The position numbers and the translations under genes are program-made. Positions 1-6,120 of a DNA stretch of 6,120 nt are shown one piece after another. The DNA is from an uncultured Clostridia bacterium (GTDB taxonomy: Bacteria > Bacillota > Clostridia > Oscillospirales > CAG-382), in contig CAMZED010000089.1 of assembly GCA_947305675.1 (NCBI GenBank), forward strand, positions 1 to 6,120, read 5' to 3'. Position 1 is the first letter of the stretch. Each line of letters begins with the position of its first letter. Under the pieces are notes generated by a model. It did not search any database, was not told the origin of the DNA, and worked only from the letters and a program-made list of their open reading frames with translations.

Positions 1-697
1 AGAAGAACTCCAGCTCCATCTGCTCGAACTCGCGCACGCGGAAGATGAAGTTGCCCGGGGTGATCTCGTTGCGGAAGGATTTGCCGATCTGCGCGATGCC
101 GAACGGAAGTTTTTTGCGCGTGGTGCGCTGAACGTTGGCAAAGTTCACAAAAATGCCCTGAGCCGTTTCCGGGCGGAGATAAACCGTATTCTTCGCGTCC
201 TCGGTAACTCCCTGGAAGGTCTTGAACATAAGGTTGAATTGCCTGATATCGGTAAAGTTGTGTTTCCCGCAGGAAGGGCAGGGAATGTTGTTGTCGTCGA
301 TAAACTGCTTCATCTCTGCCTGAGTCATCGCGTCGACCGGTTTTTCAAGTTCCTTTCCGGTCTGAGCGATCCAGTCCTCGATGATCTTATCGGCACGGAA
401 GCGCTCTTTGCACTCGCGACAATCCATCAACGGGTCGGAAAATCCGCCCAGGTGTCCGGACGCGATCCAGGTCTGGGGATTCATAAGTATTGCGGAATCG
501 AGCCCGACGTTATAGAGGTTCTGCTGAACGAATTTTTTCCACCACGCTCGTTTTACGTTGTTTTTAAGCTCGGCGCCGAGCGGGCCGTAATCCCAGGTGT
601 TCGCCAGTCCGCCGTAGATCTCGCTCCCGGCGAATATGAATCCGCGTGATTTGCACAGCGCCACTATTTTTTCCATTGTTTTTTCGGTGTTTTTCAT
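1..697 (-). CDS. glyQS: Glycine--tRNA ligase, alpha2 type, N-terminal 232 residues (3' end beyond window)
   Basis: This cytosolic class II aminoacyl-tRNA synthetase charges tRNA-Gly with glycine using ATP. The reading frame stays open from the ATG at 697 to the window edge and covers about half of the usual ~460 residues. The N-terminus has the family-typical stretch GFIFAGSEIYGGLANTWDYG (residues 19-38), followed by LMNPQTWIASGHLGGFSDPL (71-90). Two cysteine pairs, C93/C96 and C140/C143, fit the zinc-binding insertion of this family. RPETAQG (175-181) and class II motif 2, with FRNE (208-211) and FRVREFEQME (219-228), form part of the active site. The start is supported by an AAGGAG Shine-Dalgarno 6 nt upstream; a second ATG at codon 8 (676) lacks such a site. 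It is the last gene in the run, 80 nt after the exporter gene. Identity is very secure; the missing C-terminal half cannot be judged. Confidence 0.97.
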   Translation of the reverse strand, partial: MKNTEKTMEKIVALCKSRGFIFAGSEIYGGLANTWDYGPLGAELKNNVKRAWWKKFVQQNLYNVGLDSAILMNPQTWIASGHLGGFSDPLMDCRECKERFRADKIIEDWIAQTGKELEKPVDAMTQAEMKQFIDDNNIPCPSCGKHNFTDIRQFNLMFKTFQGVTEDAKNTVYLRPETAQGIFVNFANVQRTTRKKLPFGIAQIGKSFRNEITPGNFIFRVREFEQMELEFF

Positions 698-703
698 TTC
701 TGT

Positions 704-709
704 CTCCTT
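704..709 (-). promoter_or_regulatory. Shine-Dalgarno site of glyQS (AAGGAG)
   Basis: On the minus strand AAGGAG lies 6 nt before the ATG at 697. It is the strongest ribosome binding site in the window and fixes the start of glycyl-tRNA synthetase at 697 rather than at the in-frame ATG at 676. Confidence 0.85.
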
Positions 710-749
710 ATATGCGGATGTTTTGTTTATTCATGATTCTCAGCCCATG

Positions 750-768
750 CCGAAAACACGGTTTTCGG
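750..768 (-). other. Perfect inverted repeat in the exporter-glyQS spacer (8-bp stem, 3-nt loop)
   Basis: CCGAAAAC and GTTTTCGG flank a 3-nt loop, starting 9 nt past the stop of the upstream exporter gene. No T-run follows on the minus strand (the next bases are CATGGGCTGA), so it does not look like a canonical intrinsic terminator. It could be a weak terminator, an mRNA 3'-end stabiliser, a processing site or an operator. The rest of the 698-777 spacer holds the glyQS ribosome binding site. I see no convincing -35/-10 pair in it, and it is too short for a T-box leader. Confidence 0.5.
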
Positions 769-777
769 ACGAAATTA

Positions 778-2994
778 TCAATTCTTCATTTTATTGACCT
801 GACGTTGAGCCATAACAAGGCGGTAATACCTGCCTTTGTTGCGCATAAGTTCGTCGTGTGTGCCGACTTCTTCGATCCCGCCTTTTTCAAAAACGGCGAT
901 CTTTGTCGCGTTGCGCAGGGTGGAAAGCCGGTGGGCGATGGCAATGGTAGTCCTGCCGCCTGCAAGCCGGGATATGGCGTCCTGGATTTGTTTTTCGGTC
1001 TCGGTATCGAGGGAGCTGGTCGCCTCGTCGAGGATGAGTATGCGCGGGTTGCGCAGGATCGCCCGGGCGATGGCGATACGCTGGCGTTCGCCGCCGGAAA
1101 GCGTGTGGCCTTTATCGCCGACGTAGGTATTATAGCCGTCGGGCTGTTTCATTATAAATTCGTGCGCGTTGGCGAGTTTTGCGGCGCGGATGACCTCCTC
1201 GCGCGTGGCGCCGGGTTTGGCGTAAGCGATGTTGCTGTATATTGTCCCTGTGAAAAGGAAGGTTTCCTGCAATACCACGCCGATCTGCGAACGGTAGCAA
1301 TTGCGGTCAAGGCTCTTTACGTTTTTGCCGTCGACGGTAAGTTCGCCGTCAGAAAGATCATAAAGCCTTAAAACCAGGTTCGCCGCCGTTGTCTTGCCGA
1401 CTCCGCTGCGCCCCACAAGCCCGACCATTTCGCCTTTGCTTATTTTAAGATCGATGTTTTTAAGCACATATTCGCCGTCGGCGTATCCGAACGAGGCGTT
1501 TTTGAACTCTATATCACCGCCGATTTCAAAGCCATCGAGTTCGCCGTTCGCCATATCGCTTTTTTCGTCGAGCAGTTCGACTATCTTCGAAAGCGAGATC
1601 ATCGCCCTGGAGATCCGCCTGGGGAGGAACGACATCCATCTTATCGGGCCGTAAATTATCGCAACGTAGGAAATGAACATCTGCAAATCGCCCAAAGTCA
1701 TCGCTCCGCCGGAAGAAATAAGCGACGGTTCTCCGACAAGTTCGCACCCGAGAAAGAAAAGCACCGCGAATTCGCCTATCCCAAGCAAAAAGTTTGCGAA
1801 AGGCATAACGAGATTCCAGAACACCTCGTTCTTTTTCGAGGTCTCGGCAATAAGCCTTGCCGCTTCGTCGAACCGCTTTTCCTCGCGTTTTTCGGTGCCA
1901 TAGGTCTTAACGACGCGGATCCCCGAGAATACATCGTGCATAAGCGTGCCGGCGGATTCCTCCAGTTCCCACTGGCGGTTATACCTGCGGTGGGTCTTGC
2001 GGGTAAGAAAGCGGAACATAACGGTAAGAAAAGGCACCGGAAGAAGTATAACGAGCGTGAGCTTCCAGTTTACGGCAAACAGCACCGCCGCTACCACGAT
2101 GAACGTGAGCAGGTTTTGCATTATCTCGGATACGAGCATGGTTATAAACTCGCTTAATTGGTTCGTATCGCTCGACACCCGCTGTATCATCTCGCCGGCG
2201 CTGCGGCGGTTAAGTCCGGTCAGCGAAAGGTCCTGTATCTTACCGTAAACGTCTTTTCGCAGATCGACGATAACGCCTTTTGAAGCCTTCGCCGCGACAA
2301 GACGGCGTATTATCGTGCAAACCGCCGTAAGCAGTCCCAATCCCGCCATTGCGAAAACGAGCAGGATATACCCGCTTTTATCCTCGGGGAACGGCGAGGC
2401 GTTGAGATACCCGTTGATCATACCGCGGTTGACCATGGGAACTAACATATTCAAAAGCGCCACCGCGATAAGAAAAACTCCGGCGAGCAGAAGATAGCCC
2501 ATACGCGGTTTTACATAGGGCCATATCCTTGCGAACAACTTCTTTTTATCGGTACAATTAAGGCAGGTAGTCATCCCGCGGGAATAACTGCGCCCGCATT
2601 TCGGGCAGCGCGGAACGACCGGGTCAGGTATTTCCCTGCCGTTGCGGAACGATTCGAACTTGCGCGCCGCGGCACGGAAATCGGGAGCGAAGTGCATATC
2701 GGCGCGGCAGAGCTCTATATCGCCTTTTTCGTCGCTCGATTCAAGCGAAACGCAGCCCCAGTTCTGAACGAATCTGATCTCGCCGAGCGAATCCAGCCGG
2801 TATTCGTGCCTGCGGTCGCCGCAAACAACGGTGAGTTTGCCGCCGAAAAGCGCGCAGACCCCCAGCGCCGGTTTCCCGGCGAAGTCGAGGTCGTAATGCA
2901 GAATATAAGGTTTTTCGTCGCCGCACATACCGTTCACACAGGCGTCCAACCCGGCAAAATCGGCTAAGCACGGCCTTGCTGCAACTGTTTCCAT
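778..2994 (-). CDS. ABC half-exporter with N-terminal cytosolic domain and zinc ribbon (second subunit of the DUF1854 cassette)
   Basis: This 738-aa protein fuses membrane and ATPase domains and should act in the cytoplasmic membrane as one half of a type IV (MsbA/ABCB-like) exporter. Residues 1-125 form a cytosolic domain rich in predicted beta strands and ending in a helix. A zinc ribbon follows (CPKC 130-133, CLNC 144-147), immediately before the membrane domain. Six membrane segments lie near 165-187, 209-229, 291-310, 311-330, 396-418 and 437-455. The nucleotide-binding domain has A-loop Y504, Walker A GRSGVGKT (528-535), Q-loop Q576, signature LSGGE (632-636), Walker B ILILDEA (652-658) with catalytic E657, D-loop SSLD (660-663) and switch H688, so it appears catalytically competent. 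It is about 150 residues longer than a minimal half-exporter because of the N-terminal extension. The ATG at 2994 has only a weak GGA upstream. It lies 21 nt after the DUF1854 stop, so translational coupling is likely. The gene ends in TGA TAA, a tandem stop. The substrate cannot be read from the sequence. Confidence 0.93.
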   Translation of the reverse strand: METVAARPCLADFAGLDACVNGMCGDEKPYILHYDLDFAGKPALGVCALFGGKLTVVCGDRRHEYRLDSLGEIRFVQNWGCVSLESSDEKGDIELCRADMHFAPDFRAAARKFESFRNGREIPDPVVPRCPKCGRSYSRGMTTCLNCTDKKKLFARIWPYVKPRMGYLLLAGVFLIAVALLNMLVPMVNRGMINGYLNASPFPEDKSGYILLVFAMAGLGLLTAVCTIIRRLVAAKASKGVIVDLRKDVYGKIQDLSLTGLNRRSAGEMIQRVSSDTNQLSEFITMLVSEIMQNLLTFIVVAAVLFAVNWKLTLVILLPVPFLTVMFRFLTRKTHRRYNRQWELEESAGTLMHDVFSGIRVVKTYGTEKREEKRFDEAARLIAETSKKNEVFWNLVMPFANFLLGIGEFAVLFFLGCELVGEPSLISSGGAMTLGDLQMFISYVAIIYGPIRWMSFLPRRISRAMISLSKIVELLDEKSDMANGELDGFEIGGDIEFKNASFGYADGEYVLKNIDLKISKGEMVGLVGRSGVGKTTAANLVLRLYDLSDGELTVDGKNVKSLDRNCYRSQIGVVLQETFLFTGTIYSNIAYAKPGATREEVIRAAKLANAHEFIMKQPDGYNTYVGDKGHTLSGGERQRIAIARAILRNPRILILDEATSSLDTETEKQIQDAISRLAGGRTTIAIAHRLSTLRNATKIAVFEKGGIEEVGTHDELMRNKGRYYRLVMAQRQVNKMKN

Positions 2995-3015
2995 AATTCC
3001 GAGAATAATTGCGGA

Positions 3016-3573
3016 TCAGATATAAAGTTCAATCTTCTTATAACTTATCCGGTCGAGTTTGTCGTAATTTTCAATTAAATATCTGTTGCCGTCGACGTCG
3101 GTGATAATAAGCATCCCTCCGCCCACGCGCGCGATATTGCGATAGGTGTCGTAAACCGTGAACTCGATCTTGCCGCGGTCGGTAACGACCTTCCAATAAG
3201 AATACCCGAGTTTTTCTTTAAGCGAAGAGATGGCGTAAATGACGGGGCAGAGGTATTTTCTGTCGAGTTCGGCGCGTATGATCTCCCGCGCTTCGTCGGG
3301 AAAATCGTCAAGACTGCGTATCATGGCGTATTCGCGCCCGTCGCGGTTCAAAACCGAAATATATTCATCCGGCGTTTCAAACGGGAAACAGCGATGGAAC
3401 CACACCCTGCCGAGATCCTGTTTTACCGGAGTGTCGTCGCCGGAAAGTTCAAGATCGTCGCCGAATTTCGGCAAAACCGCCTCGAGCGCCGGGAATCCCC
3501 CGGGCGTAACGTAAAAACGCGCGTTTTCGGGGGTGAGATAGGTTATTTTGGCAAGATCAAGATAATTGTCCAT
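3016..3573 (-). CDS. DUF1854 family protein, partner of the flanking ABC exporters
   Basis: This 185-aa soluble protein has no signal peptide or membrane segment. I recognise the DUF1854 family by its conserved blocks: FPFETPDEYISVLNRDGRE (63-81), the acidic helix ending AELDRKYLCPVI (101-112), W127 with VVTDRG (129-134), and the C-terminal block LIITDVDGNRYLI (155-167) followed by the LD..S motif (173-177). Members of this family are encoded beside ABC transporters and are called cyanophycin metabolism-associated in some bacteria. Their biochemical role is not established, and no cyanophycin gene is present here. The gene sits between two half-exporters, which suggests a cytosolic regulatory or substrate-handling subunit (inference). 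I chose the ATG at 3573 because AGAGGT lies 4 nt upstream. An in-frame TTG at 3600 would add nine residues but has a poorer ribosome binding site. The spacing is 41 nt to the upstream exporter gene and 21 nt to the downstream one. The stop codon is in the same frame as the downstream exporter. Confidence 0.88.
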   Translation of the reverse strand: MDNYLDLAKITYLTPENARFYVTPGGFPALEAVLPKFGDDLELSGDDTPVKQDLGRVWFHRCFPFETPDEYISVLNRDGREYAMIRSLDDFPDEAREIIRAELDRKYLCPVIYAISSLKEKLGYSYWKVVTDRGKIEFTVYDTYRNIARVGGGMLIITDVDGNRYLIENYDKLDRISYKKIELYI

Positions 3574-3577
3574 TGTT

Positions 3578-3583
3578 ACCTCT
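3578..3583 (-). promoter_or_regulatory. Shine-Dalgarno site deciding the DUF1854 start (AGAGGT)
   Basis: On the minus strand AGAGGT is followed by AACA and the ATG at 3573. This supports the ATG over the upstream in-frame TTG at 3600, which is preceded only by CACAGGTT. Confidence 0.7.
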
Positions 3584-3614
3584 TTATATGTCCCTTTCAA
3601 AACCTGTGGATCCG

Positions 3615-5912
3615 TTACTCTATCCCGACGGTCTTAAGCGCTTCCGCCTGGAGTTTATAGAGCTTGTAATAAACGCCTTTTTGTTTTAAAAGCTCCTCGG
3701 CGGTGCCGCTTTCGGCGACTTTGCCGTTTTCAAGCGCAATCAGTTTATCGGCGTTGCGCAAAGTCGAAAGCCGGTGCGCGATCATCACCGTGGTGCGGTC
3801 TGCCGTAAGCCGGTCGAGTGCGCGCTGTATGCTGCGCTCGGTCTGTGTATCCATAGCGGCGGTAGCCTCGTCGAGAATAAGGATCTTCGGGTCCCGCAGG
3901 AGCGCCCTTGCAATAGAGAGGCGCTGTTTTTCACCGCCGGAAAGTTCTTTTTGCCCCATACCGATCTGAGTGTCGTAGCCGTCGGGCATTTTTACGATAA
4001 AATCGTGGGCGGAAGCCGCCTTCGCCGCGGCGATGACCTGCTCGCGCGTGGCGTCAGGGCGGGCGTAGCGTATGTTTTCGATAATACTTCCGCGGAAAAG
4101 ATAAGTTTCCTGAGAGACGATGGCGATGTTATCGCGCAGGAAGGAAAACGGAAGTTTTTTTATGTTCACTCCGTCGATAAGTATTTCGCCCTCTTTTACG
4201 TCGTAAAGACGTATAAGCAGGTTGGCGAGCGTACTCTTACCGGCGCCGGTCTGGCCGACTATCCCCAAAGTTTCGCCGGCGGGGACGGTAAAACTGACGC
4301 CGTCGATAACTTTGCGGTTCTCGACGTATGAGAACCCGACGTTTCTGAACTCGATATCGCCTTTGCAGCGTTCCAAGATCACCGGGTCGTCGGATTCGCG
4401 CACGTCGGGCGTGGCGTCGGTTATCTCGAACAGGCGCTGAAAGGCGTTGAGCGATTCGCTCCACCAGTTCGAAACGTCGGCAAGCTGTTCGATCGGCCCG
4501 AAAATAAGCGAAAAATAAGCGATAAACGCCATTAATCTGCCGTAGGACATATCGCCCGTCGCGTTCATTACCTGAATGCCGCCGACCGCCCACACCACGT
4601 AAGCGCCGATGCGGGGAACGTAGTTAAGCAGCGGAAATACCCGCGCGGCGAACCGTTCGACCTGAATGTCGGCTTCGGCGGAATCCTCGCTGCGGCGGCT
4701 GAAGCGCCTGATTTCCTCGTCCTCGCGCGAGAAGGATTTTACGACGCGCATACCGTTAAGCACATCCGAGACCAGCGAATTGAACGAGCGCCGGCGCGAA
4801 TACCTTTTGGCGTGGAGTTTGTCGAACACGCGGAACAGATATTTGAACGCGAAGAAGAACACCGGAACAGTGACAAAAGTATAAAGCGCCAGAGTCACGT
4901 TCTGGGAAAACATAACCGCCATAACGACGATGAGCTGCAAAACGTTCAGCGCGAAATACGGGAACCCGTCGCAGAAGAACCAGTAAAGCGTTATACTGTC
5001 GTTGTTGACCTGAGTCATAAGTCCGCCGGTCTGGCGGTTTGTGAAAAACCCGAGCGAAAGATCGCTTATTGTGTTGAATATCGTCTTTTTTATATCATAG
5101 GTGACGTTGGCGGCGACCGTCGCGCTTGCCGCCCCCGTGACAAGGTTCACCGCGAGCGCCGCGACCCTTACGCCGACTATCGCCAGGACGATGCGCGCAA
5201 CGTCATATGCCGTCGCGGAGGGGTCGGTAAGCACGTCGTCATATAACTTCTCGTTGCTTATATAAGGGGTGATTATCCCGAGAGCCGCGGTGAGCGCAAA
5301 AGCCGCGAGCATAATTATTACATATTTTTTATACTTCACAAACTGCCGCGCAAGCCTTTTTATCAGCTTTGCCGTATCGGTGCAATGCGGACAGACTTTA
5401 AGCTCGTCGTCGGGATAACGCCTGCCGCATTTGGGGCAGACGTGTTTTTTGTAATCCTCGTCAGCGTAATCGGATTCGTTAAGCGCGCCGTTCTTTTTTA
5501 AATCGCCGACCGCCTTGCAGAAAACCGAAGCGCCGTGCTTGCAAGCCGAGCTGAAGTTATATATCACCTTTTCGACTCCGCCGCAATCAGCGGTGACGCG
5601 CCCGGTGGAAATAAGCTGTTCGGCTTTCGGTTCGCCGATCCCGGCGACGGAATAGCTTTCGCTGCGGGAAACCCTGAATTCTTCTTTCCTTACGGGTTTG
5701 CCGTCGGGGCGCCTTCCGGCGGACGAGAACACAACAGTGCCCTCGGCGACGTAAAACTTATCTTCGAAAAGCAAAACGAAACAATCGCGCGGCGATCCGT
5801 CCTCGCCGAGATCCGAGCGCAGCGACAAAAGGGCTTTTGAAACGTCAAGCCCGAGAGAAGCAAAATACAGTTCGGCTGCGGATGGAATTTTGTCAATTAT
5901 TATTGTTTTCAC
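3615..5912 (-). CDS. ABC half-exporter with N-terminal cytosolic domain and zinc ribbon (first subunit of the DUF1854 cassette)
   Basis: This 765-aa membrane protein combines exporter membrane and ATPase domains and is the probable heterodimer partner of the 738-aa half-exporter downstream. Residues 1-155 are a cytosolic domain with a weak strand-rich pattern similar in layout, but not in sequence, to that of its partner. A zinc ribbon follows (CPKC 159-162, CPHC 174-177). Membrane segments lie near 195-217, 239-262, 316-337, 338-358, 433-450 and 457-475. The nucleotide-binding domain has A-loop Y529, Walker A GQTGAGKS (553-560), Q-loop Q601, signature LSGGE (657-661), Walker B ILILDEA (677-683) with E682, and switch H713. 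The D-loop reads AAMD (685-688) instead of the usual S-A/S-L-D. The stretch before the signature is GMGQKE rather than the common GERG type, a small divergence from its partner. The start is GTG at 5912; an in-frame stop at 5931-5933 and the lack of any ATG between leave no better choice, although the Shine-Dalgarno is poor. It is the first gene after the promoter at 5944-5972. The substrate is unknown. Confidence 0.93.
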   Translation of the reverse strand: MKTIIIDKIPSAAELYFASLGLDVSKALLSLRSDLGEDGSPRDCFVLLFEDKFYVAEGTVVFSSAGRRPDGKPVRKEEFRVSRSESYSVAGIGEPKAEQLISTGRVTADCGGVEKVIYNFSSACKHGASVFCKAVGDLKKNGALNESDYADEDYKKHVCPKCGRRYPDDELKVCPHCTDTAKLIKRLARQFVKYKKYVIIMLAAFALTAALGIITPYISNEKLYDDVLTDPSATAYDVARIVLAIVGVRVAALAVNLVTGAASATVAANVTYDIKKTIFNTISDLSLGFFTNRQTGGLMTQVNNDSITLYWFFCDGFPYFALNVLQLIVVMAVMFSQNVTLALYTFVTVPVFFFAFKYLFRVFDKLHAKRYSRRRSFNSLVSDVLNGMRVVKSFSREDEEIRRFSRRSEDSAEADIQVERFAARVFPLLNYVPRIGAYVVWAVGGIQVMNATGDMSYGRLMAFIAYFSLIFGPIEQLADVSNWWSESLNAFQRLFEITDATPDVRESDDPVILERCKGDIEFRNVGFSYVENRKVIDGVSFTVPAGETLGIVGQTGAGKSTLANLLIRLYDVKEGEILIDGVNIKKLPFSFLRDNIAIVSQETYLFRGSIIENIRYARPDATREQVIAAAKAASAHDFIVKMPDGYDTQIGMGQKELSGGEKQRLSIARALLRDPKILILDEATAAMDTQTERSIQRALDRLTADRTTVMIAHRLSTLRNADKLIALENGKVAESGTAEELLKQKGVYYKLYKLQAEALKTVGIE

Positions 5913-5943
5913 GGTTTTACCAACATATTTTTACAGTTATACC

Positions 5944-5972
5944 ATTATATAACATTTAAGCAGAAAAATCAA
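5944..5972 (-). promoter_or_regulatory. Sigma70-type promoter of the exporter/DUF1854 cassette
   Basis: On the minus strand TTGATT (5972-5967) is separated by 17 bp from a perfect TATAAT (5949-5944). Transcription would start near 5937, giving a leader of about 25 nt before the GTG at 5912. The site lies in an AT-rich spacer, after the terminator of the previous gene and directly before the first exporter gene, which is where the cassette promoter is expected. It is called from sequence match only. Confidence 0.75.
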
Positions 5973-5994
5973 GAGTTATATAAGAGTTATATAA
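5971..5994. repeat. Perfect 11-bp tandem direct repeat abutting the -35 box (candidate operator)
   Basis: AAGAGTTATAT occurs twice back to back on the plus strand (5971-5981 and 5982-5992), followed by two further matching bases. The unit is about one helical turn, so both copies present the same DNA face. The first copy overlaps the last two bases of the promoter -35 box. This layout fits binding of a regulator at two adjacent half-sites, but in such an AT-rich spacer a chance or slippage origin is also possible. Confidence 0.6.
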
Positions 5995-6000
5995 TATATA

Positions 6001-6028
6001 AAAAGGGGACCGGCGGGCGCCGGTCCCC
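6001..6028 (-). terminator. Intrinsic terminator of the gene upstream of the exporter cassette
   Basis: A perfect 10-bp GC-rich stem (GGGGACCGGC at 6005-6014 with GCCGGTCCCC at 6019-6028) encloses a 4-nt loop. On the minus strand it is followed directly by TTTT and then an AT-rich stretch. It lies 19 nt after the stop codon of the partial gene at 6048. On the plus strand no T-run follows, so it acts on minus-strand transcripts and separates that gene from the exporter cassette. Confidence 0.88.
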
Positions 6029-6047
6029 GAAAATATTCGTTGCTTTT

Positions 6048-6120
6048 TCAACCGCCGGAACCCGCTTTGCCCGTGACGGTCTTGTTTGTTGTTGTAATAC
6101 TTTCACCGCCGTTGGTCGCC
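6048..6120 (-). CDS. C-terminal end of an unidentified protein (5' part beyond window)
   Basis: One minus-strand frame is open from the window edge to a TGA at 6050-6048, just before the terminator hairpin. It encodes about 23 residues ending SITTTNKTVTGKAGSGG, rich in Thr, Gly and Lys. I do not recognise it; the composition would suit a flexible tail. The call rests mainly on the well-placed terminator 19 nt downstream. A second minus-strand frame is also open across this short stretch but would run through the hairpin, so it is less likely. Confidence 0.55.
   Translation of the reverse strand, partial: ATNGGESITTTNKTVTGKAGSGG

Noticed and set aside
239..649. 136-codon open frame on the plus strand
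   Set aside because: It is entirely antisense to the clearly coding glycyl-tRNA synthetase and has no domain of its own.
750..768. Intrinsic terminator after the 738-aa exporter
   Set aside because: The stem is AT-rich and no T-run follows on the minus strand, so it was kept only as an inverted repeat of unknown role.
698..777. T-box riboswitch leader for glyQS
   Set aside because: The spacer is only 80 nt and shows neither the conserved T-box sequence nor a terminator/antiterminator pair.
646..1371. 241-codon open frame on the plus strand
   Set aside because: It lies antisense to the ATPase domain of the 738-aa exporter, whose motifs are intact. The translation shows no recognisable domain and its codons mirror the minus-strand gene.
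3574..3600. Longer DUF1854 start at an in-frame TTG (3600), adding nine residues
   Set aside because: The ATG at 3573 has a better-placed AGAGGT site, and the extra residues would themselves be encoded across that site.
3774..4331. 185-codon open frame on the plus strand
   Set aside because: It is antisense to the conserved ATPase motifs of the 765-aa exporter; no ribosome binding site or family resemblance was seen.
6029..6120. Alternative minus-strand frame running from the window edge through the hairpin
   Set aside because: It would read through a strong intrinsic terminator; the competing frame stops 19 nt before the hairpin, the usual layout for a gene end.

Overview
The window (6120 bp) reads almost entirely on the minus strand, so transcription runs from high to low coordinates. 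It looks like a bacterial chromosome segment. Codons are fairly GC-rich, while the one clear regulatory spacer (about 5913-6047) is very AT-rich. The glycyl-tRNA synthetase is the single-chain alpha2 form and resembles Bacillota sequences. Together with the half-exporter pair this suggests an uncultured Clostridia-like member of the Bacillota. That placement is inferred from the look of the proteins, not from a search.

Layout from right to left, in the order of transcription: (1) the last codons of an unidentified protein (6048-6120), followed by a strong intrinsic terminator hairpin (6001-6028). (2) An AT-rich spacer with a perfect 11-bp tandem direct repeat next to and touching a near-consensus sigma70-type promoter (TTGATT, 17 bp, TATAAT; 5944-5972). 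(3) A 765-aa ABC half-exporter (3615-5912, GTG start). (4) A 185-aa DUF1854 protein (3016-3573). (5) A second 738-aa ABC half-exporter (778-2994). (6) An 80-bp spacer with a perfect inverted repeat, then the 5' half of a glycyl-tRNA synthetase gene (1-697), cut by the window edge.

The three central genes form a tight cassette with gaps of 41 and 21 nt. Both half-exporters have the same unusual architecture: a cytosolic N-terminal domain of about 120-155 residues, a four-cysteine zinc ribbon, a six-helix exporter membrane domain and a nucleotide-binding domain. The likely product is a heterodimeric type IV (MsbA/ABCB-like) exporter with DUF1854 as a dedicated partner. DUF1854 proteins next to ABC transporters are known from cyanophycin-associated loci in other bacteria, but no cyanophycin gene is visible here and the substrate is unknown. 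The cassette is the most interesting content of the window. No canonical terminator separates it from glycyl-tRNA synthetase, so some co-transcription is possible.
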